This document shows positions 19,003 through 27,681 of a stretch of DNA of 64,000 nt, piece by piece (the first letter of the stretch is position 1; each line of letters opens with the position of its first letter). The notes below the pieces were generated by a model. The model did no database searches. It saw only the letters and a list, made by a program, of their open reading frames with translations, and was not told the DNA's origin. The stretch is taken from contig NZ_CP117781.1 in NCBI RefSeq assembly GCF_028657905.1, forward strand, positions 372,001 to 436,000. Reading direction: 5' to 3'. A program made the translations under genes and the position numbers. The stretch is from Burkholderia sp. FERM BP-3421. Its GTDB lineage: Bacteria; Pseudomonadota; Gammaproteobacteria; Burkholderiales; Burkholderiaceae.

Positions 19003-19564
19003 GTTTTTTGCCTGTATCGCGGCGATCGCGATGGCGGCAAGCGTCTTTGCGGACACGGAGGCACCAACCTCGGTACATCTCTCGAATGGACGCGAGTTGC
19101 AGCAGGATGGTAAGCGAATAGTTGAAGTGGACGGCGCACGCCATCGGACAAGCGCCGTGCAATTACCAACGACGCTTCGCCGGGCAGTGACTTCGGCATC
19201 GAGTATCGGGTTTCCTTCGGCGACATCAAAAGTGCTTGAGGGGAAGGAGTTCGTTTTGGTTGTGGTGAACCAGTCGTCGAGCAACCACCCTATGGGCTTC
19301 TGCGGTGCTGGAGAGGAAGGCACGCTGTACGCGCTTCAGATCAAGGACAGCGTCGCAGTATCAGCGTACTCGATGGTGGTGCAAAGTTGTTTGCATAGCG
19401 TGTCTCTCGACACCGACGTAAACAATCGATCACCATATCTTGCGATCGAGTGGCTCGACGATTCCGCCGGCTTCAAGATCTCTTGGACCAACATCGACGA
19501 CTCCGGCCCTGCGACCCGTGAGTATCGGTACAACGGGAATACGTTCGTCGAGAATCGACGATAA
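18977..19564 (+). CDS. Candidate periplasmic immunity protein
   Basis: A 195-residue protein that begins 26 bases inside the 3' end of the effector gene, so the two are translationally coupled. A signal peptide (hydrophobic to about residue 24, VFA-DTE) predicts the periplasm, the compartment where a peptidoglycan-cleaving effector would act. Mature Cys residues at GFCG and QSCL could form a disulfide. No enzymatic motif is seen and I do not recognise the family. Position, coupling, export and the same lower GC content support an immunity role; it is inferred, not shown. Confidence 0.7.
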   Translation: MSITSLVTKFFACIAAIAMAASVFADTEAPTSVHLSNGRELQQDGKRIVEVDGARHRTSAVQLPTTLRRAVTSASSIGFPSATSKVLEGKEFVLVVVNQSSSNHPMGFCGAGEEGTLYALQIKDSVAVSAYSMVVQSCLHSVSLDTDVNNRSPYLAIEWLDDSAGFKISWTNIDDSGPATREYRYNGNTFVENRR

Positions 19565-19969
19565 CGAACATCCGGAGAAATACAACTGTCGATGGCTTTG
19601 ATCATGAGAGTGCGTACTAGCAGGGACGAGTAACGCGATGACGTTCACGAAATATACGATCACGAAGAGCGCTCGGACGGTGGATTGAGGGATGCATGGA
19701 GCATCGCCATCAGTGTATTTTCGCGCTTGCCGTTGTGATTGTGGTTGCATGTACCTGACCTGACCTGACCTGACCTGTCGACTGTGCGACTACGACGTCG
19801 CCCCCTTCGACATCCCCTCCGCCGGAACCTCCACCAGCCCACATCGCCCCCACCCTAACCCCTTGACCCTCCCGCCCCAATCCACGCGAAGCCCCGCCGC
19901 GATTCGGTGTAAAATCCACGAACTCTTTGATAAATAAAGAGAATTTTTCCATCTCTTGGCTCTATACGC
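19565..19969. other. Intergenic region with pentanucleotide repeat
   Basis: About 400 bases with no convincing gene. It contains the five-copy ACCTG repeat (19753-19777), then a C-rich stretch, then a TGTAAAAT-like -10 element near 19908-19915 and an AT-rich leader ahead of the MlaC-like gene. The short open frames here overlap the repeat and show no coding signal. Confidence 0.5.
19753..19777. repeat. Tandem pentanucleotide repeat (ACCTG)x5
   Basis: Five perfect copies of ACCTG. The unit length is not a multiple of three, so copy-number change would act as a switch if it lay in a gene or alter spacing if in a promoter. Here it sits about 190 bases downstream of the immunity gene and 190 bases upstream of the MlaC-like gene. 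Confidence 0.9.
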
Positions 19970-20566
19970 ATGAAACGTCATCTGATTGCTTTTCTCGCCA
20001 CGGCGGTGGTGTCCGTGTCGGCTTTCGCGCAGTCCACGCCGGTCGAGATCGTGAAGAACGCGGTCGAAGGCACCGTGAACGCGATGAAGACGGACCCCGG
20101 CGCGCGCAGCGGCGACATGGCGAAGATCACGCAGGTGGTGGAAGCGCGCTTCCTGCCGGCGACGAACTTCGAGCGCACCACGCGCATCGCGGTCGGTGAC
20201 GCCTGGAAGCAGGCGACGCCGCAACAGCAGCAGGAGCTGTACAAGCAGTTCAAGATCCTGATGACGCGCACCTACGCGGCATCGCTCGCGCAGCTCGGCA
20301 GCCAGGACGCTAAGTTCTCGTTCCGCGCGGGCGGCGCAGGCGGCGCCGACGCGCTCGTGCAGTCGACGGTGACCACCCCGGGCGACAGCCAGAACGTCGG
20401 CTACCGGCTCGGCAAGGTCGACGGCGACTGGAGGATCTACGACATCGACATGTCGGGCGCGTGGCTGATCCAGGTCTACCAGGGGCAGTTCAAGAGCCAG
20501 CTCGCGCAGGGCGGCATCGATGGCCTGATCGCGTTCCTGACCAAGCACAACGCACGCGTGAACTAA
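19970..20566 (+). CDS. MlaC/Ttg2D-family periplasmic lipid-binding protein (stand-alone)
   Basis: A 198-residue protein with a signal peptide (cleavage near AFAQ-STP) and the MlaC/toluene-tolerance Ttg2D architecture: N-terminal helices (VEIVKNAVEGT), NFERTTRIAVG, then the nuclear-transport-factor-like C-terminus with WRIYDIDMSGAWL. Family members carry phospholipids, or hopanoids for HpnM, across the periplasm. No mlaFEDB genes surround it, so it is an orphan copy and could be the hopanoid-linked type. A strong terminator follows. Confidence 0.85.
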   Translation: MKRHLIAFLATAVVSVSAFAQSTPVEIVKNAVEGTVNAMKTDPGARSGDMAKITQVVEARFLPATNFERTTRIAVGDAWKQATPQQQQELYKQFKILMTRTYAASLAQLGSQDAKFSFRAGGAGGADALVQSTVTTPGDSQNVGYRLGKVDGDWRIYDIDMSGAWLIQVYQGQFKSQLAQGGIDGLIAFLTKHNARVN

Positions 20567-20588
20567 CGCGCGAATACCCCAGGACGCA

Positions 20589-20621
20589 AGAGGCCGGGCG
20601 ACATGTCGCCCGGCCTCTTTT
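20589..20621 (+). terminator. Rho-independent terminator after MlaC-like gene
   Basis: Perfect 13-bp stem AGAGGCCGGGCGA (20589-20601) with TCGCCCGGCCTCT (20606-20618), loop CATG, followed by TTTT at 20618-20621. It separates the MlaC-like gene from the convergent response regulator. Confidence 0.92.
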
Positions 20622-20691
20622 CATTTCCCGCTACGTTGCAGCGCGCGCCCCGCGATGCACCACACCCGCACCCGTCCGAGACCCCCACGCC

Positions 20692-21339
20692 TCAACGCCG
20701 CCGGTGCTCGACCGCGAACTTGATCAGTTCCGCCTGCCCCTCGATGCCGAGCTTGCGTTTCAGGTTCAGCCGATGCGTCTCGACCGTGCGCACGGACAAG
20801 CCGTTCTGCAGCGCGATCTGCTTGCTGGACAGCCCCTCGGCGAGCGCATCGAGAATGTCGCGCTCGCGCGGCGTCAGCCGTTCGAGCGGAGGCGCCGATG
20901 CGTTGGCCTGGATCATCCGCGCGGCGAGCCCTTCGCTGAAGAAAGTCTGTCCGGCCAGCACCGCGCCGATCGCGCGCACGATCTCGCTCGCGGGCGAATC
21001 CTTGAGCAGATAACCGCTCGCGCCCGCGCGCACCGCCTGCGTCACATACTCGATGTTGTCGTGCATCGACAGCATCAGCACCCGGATCGCCGGAAAGCGT
21101 TCGTGGAAAACCCCCGCGAGCGTGATGCCGTTCATGCCGGCCATGCCGACATCCATCAGCGTCAGGTCGGGTTCGAGCGCATCGGCGAGCGTGAGCGCCT
21201 CGTCGGCGTTGCCGGCCTCGCCGACCACGCTGAGCCCGGGCGCGGCTTCGAGCCGCATCCTCAGGCCGTCGCGCACGAGCGGATGGTCGTCGACCAGCAG
21301 CAGGCGGGCGGCGCGGGCGGAGGAGGAGGGAGCATTCAT
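20692..21339 (-). CDS. NarL/LuxR-family response regulator
   Basis: A 215-residue regulator: receiver domain with acidic pocket VDDH, phospho-acceptor Asp63 in LMDVG and Lys in LLKDS, then a LuxR-type helix-turn-helix (LTPRERDILDALAEG...SVRTVETHRLNLKRKL). Its start overlaps the histidine kinase stop by four bases (21336-21339), which pairs the two. It would activate or repress target genes when phosphorylated by that kinase. The signal and targets are unknown. Confidence 0.93.
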   Translation of the reverse strand: MNAPSSSARAARLLLVDDHPLVRDGLRMRLEAAPGLSVVGEAGNADEALTLADALEPDLTLMDVGMAGMNGITLAGVFHERFPAIRVLMLSMHDNIEYVTQAVRAGASGYLLKDSPASEIVRAIGAVLAGQTFFSEGLAARMIQANASAPPLERLTPRERDILDALAEGLSSKQIALQNGLSVRTVETHRLNLKRKLGIEGQAELIKFAVEHRRR

Positions 21340-22739
21340 CGGGCAATTCCTGGTTGGGCGGTGGGGGCGGCGAGCGGCACGCGCGCGGCGATCACCGTAT
21401 GGCCGAGCTGCGAACTGATCCTGAGCGTGCCGCCCAGCGCGTCGAGCCGTTCGCGCATGTTGCGCAGGCCGACGCCGCCGCGCGCGTCGGCGAGCACGAG
21501 GTCGGCGTCGAAGCCGCTGCCGTTATCCGAGATCGACAACGTGACGGCGCGCGTGGAGGCGTCGAGCGTGACGGTCGCGTGCGACGCATGCGCGTGGCGG
21601 ATGATGTTGGTCAGCGCTTCTTGTGCGATCCGGAACAGCGCGGTCTTGACGGACGCCGGCAGCGGCGGCGCATCGGCCTGCGCGCGCTGCGAGAAGCTCA
21701 ACTCGACGTCCGCTTCGCCGCCCAGCTCGCGCACGAGCTGGTCGAGCGCGGCCGCGAGGCCGAGGTCGTCGAGCATCGACGGCCGCAGCGCATGCGAGAT
21801 CCGCCGCACTTCGCGCAGCGTATCGCCGAGCCGCGCGACGCCTTTCCCGAGCGCGGCCTCCGCCTCGGGCTGTCGCGCGGGGCCGTGTTCGAAGCGCGCG
21901 AGCGCCGATTCCAGCATGAGCTTCGCGGACACCATCATCTGGCTGATGCCGTCGTGCAGTTCGCGCGACAGCCGCGCGCGCTCGTGCTCCTGCGATTCGA
22001 CCACCTGCTGCGCGAGCCGCTTGAGCTTGGCGTCGGTGCTGCGCGATTCGCTGACGTTCAGCACCAGCGCGCACAGCGCGATCACGCCCGCGCCCGCGAG
22101 CGCGATCGCGCTGATCCACGTCATCGTGCGCTCGATGTTCGCCGACGCGCGCTGATCGATGCGGTTGAGCGCGGTGTCGACGTCGTCGAGGTAGATCCCC
22201 GTGCCGAGCATCCAGCCCCAGCGGTCGAGCGCGACCACGTAGCCGAGCTTCGGCGCGAGGCGGCCGGTCGACGGGCGTTGCCAGAGGTAGCGCACGTAGC
22301 CGCCGCCATGCGACGCGGCGGCGGTCAGCTGCTGGATCGTCAGCACGCCCTGCGGGTCGCGCAGTCCCCAGAAGTTGTGCCCGACCCGTTCGGGCTCGCG
22401 CGGGTGCATCAGCGAATTGCCGTGCAGGTCGTAGACGAAGAAGTAGCCGTCCGGGCCGAAGTCCATCTTGCGCAGCATCGCGAGCGCCTGCATGCGCAGC
22501 ATCGCATCGTCGCGCGCGTTGTCGCGGCCGGCTTCGTAGAGCGGTTCGATCGCGCTGGTCGCCAGCTCGACGTAATGGCGCAGCTCGACTTCCTTGCTCG
22601 ACATATAGGCGGTCTGGATCGTCGCATGCTGGGTGCGCGCGAGCGCGGTCGCCTGCTGGCGCACGCCGAAGCCGATGCCCGCGATCGCGAGCAGGAACGG
22701 CACGATCGCGAGCAGGAAGATCTTGGCCTTCAGTTTCAC
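21336..22739 (-). CDS. Cache-domain sensor histidine kinase, HisKA_3 type
   Basis: A 467-residue membrane kinase. Membrane segment at about 6-26, extracytoplasmic single Cache domain (residues about 35-195; signature GYFFVYDLHGNSLMHP), second membrane segment about 205-230, then the HisKA_3 dimerisation helix with His262 in SRELHDGISQ and a HATPase domain (DNGSGFD, GGVGLRNMRERL). Cache domains usually bind small carboxylates or amino acids. It feeds the adjacent NarL regulator. Upstream it overlaps the MocR-type gene by four bases, so the three regulatory genes form one minus-strand unit. Confidence 0.92.
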   Translation of the reverse strand: MKLKAKIFLLAIVPFLLAIAGIGFGVRQQATALARTQHATIQTAYMSSKEVELRHYVELATSAIEPLYEAGRDNARDDAMLRMQALAMLRKMDFGPDGYFFVYDLHGNSLMHPREPERVGHNFWGLRDPQGVLTIQQLTAAASHGGGYVRYLWQRPSTGRLAPKLGYVVALDRWGWMLGTGIYLDDVDTALNRIDQRASANIERTMTWISAIALAGAGVIALCALVLNVSESRSTDAKLKRLAQQVVESQEHERARLSRELHDGISQMMVSAKLMLESALARFEHGPARQPEAEAALGKGVARLGDTLREVRRISHALRPSMLDDLGLAAALDQLVRELGGEADVELSFSQRAQADAPPLPASVKTALFRIAQEALTNIIRHAHASHATVTLDASTRAVTLSISDNGSGFDADLVLADARGGVGLRNMRERLDALGGTLRISSQLGHTVIAARVPLAAPTAQPGIAR

Positions 22740-24154
22740 GCGGCGTCTCCGCCGGCATGGCCGACCGCGGCGACGAAGGCGCGCGCGCGCGGATCCTGCA
22801 GATGCGCGAGATTGAGCCGCACCCAGGGCGTCGCCGCGCCGTCCGGCCGGTGTTCGCTGCCCGGCGCGAGCCGCAGGCCGTGCGCGCGTGCGGCTTCGGC
22901 GAGGCGGGCCGAATCGTCGACGCCCGGCGCGCGCGCCCAGGCGAACAGCCCGCCCGCCGGCGGCTCGTAGAGGGTCCAGCCGGCTCCGCCCAGCAGCGCG
23001 GCCGCCTGCGTGAGCGCCTCGCCCGCGCGGCGGCGCAGCCGCTCCAGATGCTTGCGATGCGCGCCGCGTTCGAGCAGCGTCGCGATCACGCGTTCGGCGA
23101 GCCGCGAGCCGCCCATGCTGGTGAGCGCCTTCACGTCGACCAGCGCCTTGACGAGATCCGCGCGCGCAGCGAGATAGCCGAGCCGCAGCGAGGCCGACAG
23201 CGTCTTCGAGAATCCGCCGATGTAGATCACGCGATCGAGCTGGTCGAGCGCGGCGAGCCGCTGGGTCGGCAGGGTCTGGAAATCGGCGTAGACGTCGTCC
23301 TCGACCAGCATGAAGTCGTGCTGCTGCGCGAGTTGCAGCACCCGGAACGCGACGGGCGGCATCAGGTTCGTCGCGGTCGGGTTGTGCAGCGCCGAGTGGA
23401 CGAAGAATGCGACGGGGCGATGGTGCGCGAGCGCGGCGTCGAGGGCGTCGGTGTCGGGGCCGTTCGCGCGGCGCGGGATGCCGATCACGCGGATGCCTTG
23501 CAGCTTGAGCAGGCCGAACAGATTGAAATAGCCGGGATCCTCGACGAACACCGTATCGCCCGGCTTCAGCAGCAGCCGGACCACGAGGTCGAGCGCGTGC
23601 GTCGCGCTGTGGGTGACGAGCACCTGCTGCGCGGTCGTGTCGATGCCGAGCGGAACGAGGCGGTGCGCGATCAGCGCGCGCAGTTGGGCGTCGCCCTGCG
23701 GCGGCGCGTAGTCGATCAGGCTCGCGGGTTCGGCGCGCGCGATCTGGCGCACCGTCTGCGCGATGCCTTCGAGATCGCGCCAGGGGGCCGGCACGAAGCC
23801 GCTCGACAGCGCGGCGCCCGCATCGGCCGCCGCATCGAACTGGCTCAGGATGTGACCGGATGCGACCTCGACCGCGCGCGGATCGGTGCTGCCCACGGCG
23901 CGGTCGCGGCCGTCGGCGCGGCTCGTCACGTAATAGCCCGAACCGTGCTTCGGCTGGATCAAGCCGCGCGACGCGAGACGGTCGTAGGCCTCGATCACCG
24001 GAAAGCGGCTGATCTGCTGCTCGGCCGCGAGCTGGCGGATCGACGGCAGCTTGACGCCCGCGCGCAGATGGCGCGAACGGATCAGATCCTCGATCTGGCT
24101 CGCCAGCTGATCGGTCAGCGGCGCGCTGTCGGTGGTGTCGAGCGCAAGCTTCAT
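22736..24154 (-). CDS. MocR/PdxR-family GntR regulator with aminotransferase-like domain
   Basis: A 472-residue fusion: N-terminal GntR winged helix (LPSIRQLAAEQQISRFPVIEAYDRL) and a fold-type I aminotransferase-like domain with the PLP-binding Lys in GGFSKTLS. Such proteins sense PLP or amino-acid/aldimine ligands. GGAGA lies four bases before ATG 24154. It is divergent from azlCD, a branched-chain amino-acid exporter type, and is the first gene of a unit with the Cache kinase and NarL regulator. It may control azlCD, the kinase pair, or itself; the shared 160-base divergent region is where its operator is expected. Confidence 0.92.
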   Translation of the reverse strand: MKLALDTTDSAPLTDQLASQIEDLIRSRHLRAGVKLPSIRQLAAEQQISRFPVIEAYDRLASRGLIQPKHGSGYYVTSRADGRDRAVGSTDPRAVEVASGHILSQFDAAADAGAALSSGFVPAPWRDLEGIAQTVRQIARAEPASLIDYAPPQGDAQLRALIAHRLVPLGIDTTAQQVLVTHSATHALDLVVRLLLKPGDTVFVEDPGYFNLFGLLKLQGIRVIGIPRRANGPDTDALDAALAHHRPVAFFVHSALHNPTATNLMPPVAFRVLQLAQQHDFMLVEDDVYADFQTLPTQRLAALDQLDRVIYIGGFSKTLSASLRLGYLAARADLVKALVDVKALTSMGGSRLAERVIATLLERGAHRKHLERLRRRAGEALTQAAALLGGAGWTLYEPPAGGLFAWARAPGVDDSARLAEAARAHGLRLAPGSEHRPDGAATPWVRLNLAHLQDPRARAFVAAVGHAGGDAA

Positions 24155-24317
24155 CGGGTCTCCGGTGCCGAAGTGTTCGGCGAAATGGGCTGAACAGTTT
24201 CTAGTGATTGTTCGGTACTGTTCATTCCGCCGTCGGCATTCTAGCGGAATAATGGCCGCCAGCCCGTCGTGCGGCCCGCCGCGCGCCTCGTCCTCATCCT
24301 GCCCGAGCGGAGCCCGT

Positions 24318-25055
24318 GTGACCCCTGTCGAATCCTCCCGCGCGGCCGCGCCGGATCAGCCGTCGCATGCGTGTTATGCACGCGCGCTGCGGCTGTCCCT
24401 GCCGGTCGCGACCGCCTATGTGCCGATCGGGCTCGCCTTCGGCGTGTTCGCGGTGACGAGCGGCGTGCATTGGTATTGGGCGCCGTTGTCCGCGCTGCTG
24501 ATCTTCGCGGGCTCGATCGAGTTTCTCGCGATCGGGCTGATGGTGTCCGGCATGCCGCTCGCGCAGGTTGCGCTGACCGCGCTGGTCGTCAATTTCCGCC
24601 ATGTGTTCTACGGCCTGTCGTTTCCGCTCGACCGGCTGCGCACGCGCGCGCAGCGCGCCTACGGCGTGTTCGTGCTGACCGACGAAATCTATGCGATCAC
24701 CGCGGCTGGCGAAGGCGCGGCGCTCGACGGCCCCGAAATCACCGCGCTGCAGTTCGCGAGCCACGCATGGTGGGTCGCGGGCGCCGCCGCCGGCGCGCTC
24801 GTCGGGCTCGCGTTGCCGGGCGGCCTGCGGGGCTTCGGTTTCGCGCTGACGGGGATGTTCGCGCTGCTCGCGGTGGACGCGATCCGCGCGAACGGCACCC
24901 GCGCGCGGCTGGGCGCGGCGGGCGCCGCGTGCGTGGCCGCGTTCGCGAGCGAGCGCTGGCTTCATGAGCACTCGTTCCTGATCACCGGGCTGCTCGTCTA
25001 CCTCGGGCTCGTGACGGCGGGCTACCTGTTCGGGCGGCGCGCATCGTGGGCATGA
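24318..25055 (+). CDS. azlC: AzlC-family amino-acid exporter subunit
   Basis: Large subunit of the AzlCD branched-chain amino-acid exporter: polytopic, about 245 residues, with the family start LPVATAYVPIGLAFG and SGSIEFLA-like segment (AGSIEFLAIGLM) and NFRHVFYGLS. GTG 24318 is chosen because it gives normal family length and has CGGAG upstream; ATG 24252 would add 22 residues. It overlaps azlD by four bases (ATGA) and is divergent from the MocR-type regulator. Confidence 0.9.
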   Translation: MTPVESSRAAAPDQPSHACYARALRLSLPVATAYVPIGLAFGVFAVTSGVHWYWAPLSALLIFAGSIEFLAIGLMVSGMPLAQVALTALVVNFRHVFYGLSFPLDRLRTRAQRAYGVFVLTDEIYAITAAGEGAALDGPEITALQFASHAWWVAGAAAGALVGLALPGGLRGFGFALTGMFALLAVDAIRANGTRARLGAAGAACVAAFASERWLHEHSFLITGLLVYLGLVTAGYLFGRRASWA

Positions 25056-25384
25056 CGAGCGACTGGCGCGCGCTGGCCGTGATCGCGACGATCTCGGCGG
25101 TGACGATCGCGTTGCGTATCGCGCCGTTCGCGCTGCTGCGGCGCGGCGCGGGGGAGGGCTACCTGCGGTATCTGCGCGATGCGATGCCGCCGGGCGTGAT
25201 GCTGCTGCTGGTCGCGTATACGCTGCGCGATCTCGATCCGACCCGCTACCCGTACGGGTTGCCGGAGCTGGTCGCGCTCGCCTTGTCGCTGGGACTGTAC
25301 TGGCGCACCGGGCGCGCGCTGCTGTCGATCGGCGTGGGGCTCGGGTGTCATCTGGTGTTCGTGAACGGGGTGGGTGTCGGCTGA
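25052..25384 (+). CDS. azlD: AzlD-family small exporter subunit
   Basis: A 110-residue partner of AzlC with three to four hydrophobic helices. The N-terminal ALRIAPFALLRR is typical of AzlD. ATG 25052 overlaps the azlC stop, giving coupled translation of the pair. Confidence 0.88.
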   Translation: MTSDWRALAVIATISAVTIALRIAPFALLRRGAGEGYLRYLRDAMPPGVMLLLVAYTLRDLDPTRYPYGLPELVALALSLGLYWRTGRALLSIGVGLGCHLVFVNGVGVG

Positions 25385-25417
25385 ACCCGTGAGCGTGTCG
25401 TTGCGAGGATGGGTTGA

Positions 25418-26047
25418 ATGAATGATGTGTCCGGTTTCGGCGCGGCGCTCGCCGTTTACCTGATCGGTACCGCGAGCCCCGGCCCGGGCAATCTCGCGAT
25501 CGCCGACGCGGCCCTCAACCATGGCCGCGCGCGCGGGATCGCGCTCGCGGCCGGCGTGATCAGCGGCTCGCTGTGCTGGGCGGTGATGGCGGCCGCGGGG
25601 GTGTCGGCGCTGCTGGTCGCCGTGCCGGGCCGGCTCGCGACCCTGAAGCTCGCGGGCGCCGGGTATCTGCTCTGGCTCGCGTGGCGGACCTGCGGCACGG
25701 CATGGGGGCCGCCGCCCGCGTCCGCCGAGGCCGCCGCGCGCATGGACGGCGGCGGCGCGCGTTTCTATCTGCGCGGGCTCGGCATCCACCTGACCAACCC
25801 GAAGGCGGTGCTGAACTGGCTGGCGGTCACGACCATCGGGCTCGGCGCGGCCGCGGCGCCGTGGCGCACGTTCGCGCTCGTCGCCAGCTGCTGCGCGCTC
25901 GGCTTCGGCATCTTCATGGGCTATGCGCTGCTGTTCTCCTCGCGCCGGGCCGCGCCCGCATTGGCGCGCGCGCGCCGGCCGTTCGGCGTGGCGTGCGCTT
26001 GCGTATACGGTGCGCTCGCGGCAGGCATCCTGTTGTCGTTGACGTAG
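25418..26047 (+). CDS. LysE/RhtB-family amino-acid exporter
   Basis: A 209-residue LysE-type translocator with six hydrophobic segments and the family signatures TASPGPGNL near the N-terminus and LTNPKAVLNW near the middle. It starts 33 bases after azlD on the same strand, so the three export genes may be co-transcribed. Exports an amino acid or derivative; specificity cannot be read from sequence. Confidence 0.9.
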   Translation: MNDVSGFGAALAVYLIGTASPGPGNLAIADAALNHGRARGIALAAGVISGSLCWAVMAAAGVSALLVAVPGRLATLKLAGAGYLLWLAWRTCGTAWGPPPASAEAAARMDGGGARFYLRGLGIHLTNPKAVLNWLAVTTIGLGAAAAPWRTFALVASCCALGFGIFMGYALLFSSRRAAPALARARRPFGVACACVYGALAAGILLSLT

Positions 26048-26069
26048 CGTCTCGCTCCAGAACGGCGGA

Positions 26070-27380
26070 TCAGCGGAGGCCCGGCTTCTCCACGGCAGGT
26101 TGCTTCGCGACCTGGCCGCTTCGGTCGACGACGCCCGGTCGCGCCGGATTGCCCGTCCGCTCGCGCACGCGGCGTCCGGGCGCATGCAGCAACGCCACGA
26201 CAAGCTCGAGCAACGCCAGCGCCGCGAGGATCAGGATGAAGCTGGTCTTGCCCTCGGTCACGAGGATCCAGCCGCCGATGGCGGGAAATCCAAATATGCC
26301 GATGAAATAGGCGGCCACGAACCAGGTCAGCGCCGCGTGGCGATCTTCGAGACGGGAGTCGTTGATCGCCCAGGTCTGTATCACGGGATAAACCAGCCCG
26401 TATCCGATTCCGGTCGAGATGGCCGCCGCGACCTGGAAGGCGGGGTGCACGGGCATGCCGAGCATGGCCAGCACGCCGATGATCAGGAACGACATCAGGA
26501 CCACGACCAGCGGAATGCGCGGCATTGCCGACAGACGCCGGGCCAGCACCAGCCGGGAGACGATCACCGTCACCGCATGCACGGCGAAGAAGGTCCCTGC
26601 GTTCGCGCGGGTGCCTTCGACCAGCGATCCCTGGAACGACATCATGCCGGAGAAGACGCATCCGCCGAGCCCCACCATCACGACAGGACGGATCGCGCTG
26701 CCCGCGGCGATCCGGGTGATTTTTCTTACCCAAGGTCGAAGCGATGCTTCACGCCGGCCGCGCGGTTCCCGAACGCCAAAGGTCAGCAGCAGCCCCGACG
26801 CGATGATTCCCGCTGCCCCCACCGCCAGGAAAATTGTCCGGATGGGCAGCCCGATCTGTTGGATCGCCGCCGTGAGGAGCACGGGGCTGCCGCAGATTCC
26901 GGCCATTTGAAACGCGCTGAAGCGGGTAAACCACAAACCTCGATCGGTGTCCGTGACGCGTTCCGACAAAGCCATCGGCCCGCTGATATAGAACATGCCC
27001 CAACCCAGGCCGATCAGGAACGCGGCCGCGCGCGTCACGTCGGCCCGTTCGCCGGCGAGACCGCCAAAAATAAAATAGCCGCACGACATCGCCAGCGCCG
27101 CGAGCGATGCAAGGCGCGAGGCCTCGTATCGTCCGGCAAACCATCCGACCAGCGGCACGCCGATCAATGTGCCTGTCAGCGCCACGCCCAAGGTCGCGCC
27201 CGTATCGATGTCGCTGCCGCCCCGCGCGCGGAAATAGGCGGAAATCAGGAAGGTCGCGCCGTAACCGGCGGCCGTGAGCATGGTTCCGAAGAGCAGAAAG
27301 GGGGCCGATGTCGTTCGCATGAGTAGGGTGTGCCAGGGTGCGAGGGGGCCGTCGGGCGATCTCGTTTCGATCGCCCGCAT
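26070..27380 (-). CDS. Major facilitator superfamily transporter
   Basis: A 12-helix MFS transporter with the loop motif GRYEASRLASL between helices 2 and 3. The frame is open upstream to 27566, but membrane sequence begins only after 27320; candidate starts are ATG 27320 (MRTTSAPF) and ATG 27380, used here, and neither has a strong ribosome site. It ends 23 bases from the convergent LysE gene. About 300 bases upstream, on the same strand, are the cysteine desulfurase and its unknown partner, so it may export or import a related compound. Substrate unknown. Confidence 0.85.
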   Translation of the reverse strand: MRAIETRSPDGPLAPWHTLLMRTTSAPFLLFGTMLTAAGYGATFLISAYFRARGGSDIDTGATLGVALTGTLIGVPLVGWFAGRYEASRLASLAALAMSCGYFIFGGLAGERADVTRAAAFLIGLGWGMFYISGPMALSERVTDTDRGLWFTRFSAFQMAGICGSPVLLTAAIQQIGLPIRTIFLAVGAAGIIASGLLLTFGVREPRGRREASLRPWVRKITRIAAGSAIRPVVMVGLGGCVFSGMMSFQGSLVEGTRANAGTFFAVHAVTVIVSRLVLARRLSAMPRIPLVVVLMSFLIIGVLAMLGMPVHPAFQVAAAISTGIGYGLVYPVIQTWAINDSRLEDRHAALTWFVAAYFIGIFGFPAIGGWILVTEGKTSFILILAALALLELVVALLHAPGRRVRERTGNPARPGVVDRSGQVAKQPAVEKPGLR

Positions 27381-27681
27381 GCCGTGAAATGCGCCGTTCA
27401 GCGAGGCGGCGCGCCGGAACGACCTCGCCGCGGCTCGCGCGGGCCTCCCGATCGGGAGGTCGAACCCGTCGCCGGAATCCGGCGGCGACGGAACGGGCCA
27501 TGATGCGATGCGCGTCGAACGCGGCGACGCTATATGCCGCCGGGGCCGTCCGTTACGCCGCGTCATCCGGATCCGGACGCCGATGCGGTCGGGTCCGGTC
27601 GACAGCCGCAGGCCGCCTGAAACCTGGAACCTGCTCCGGCGGGAGACCGGCGCGCCTGCTTTTGTCGGGACGGACCTGGAA

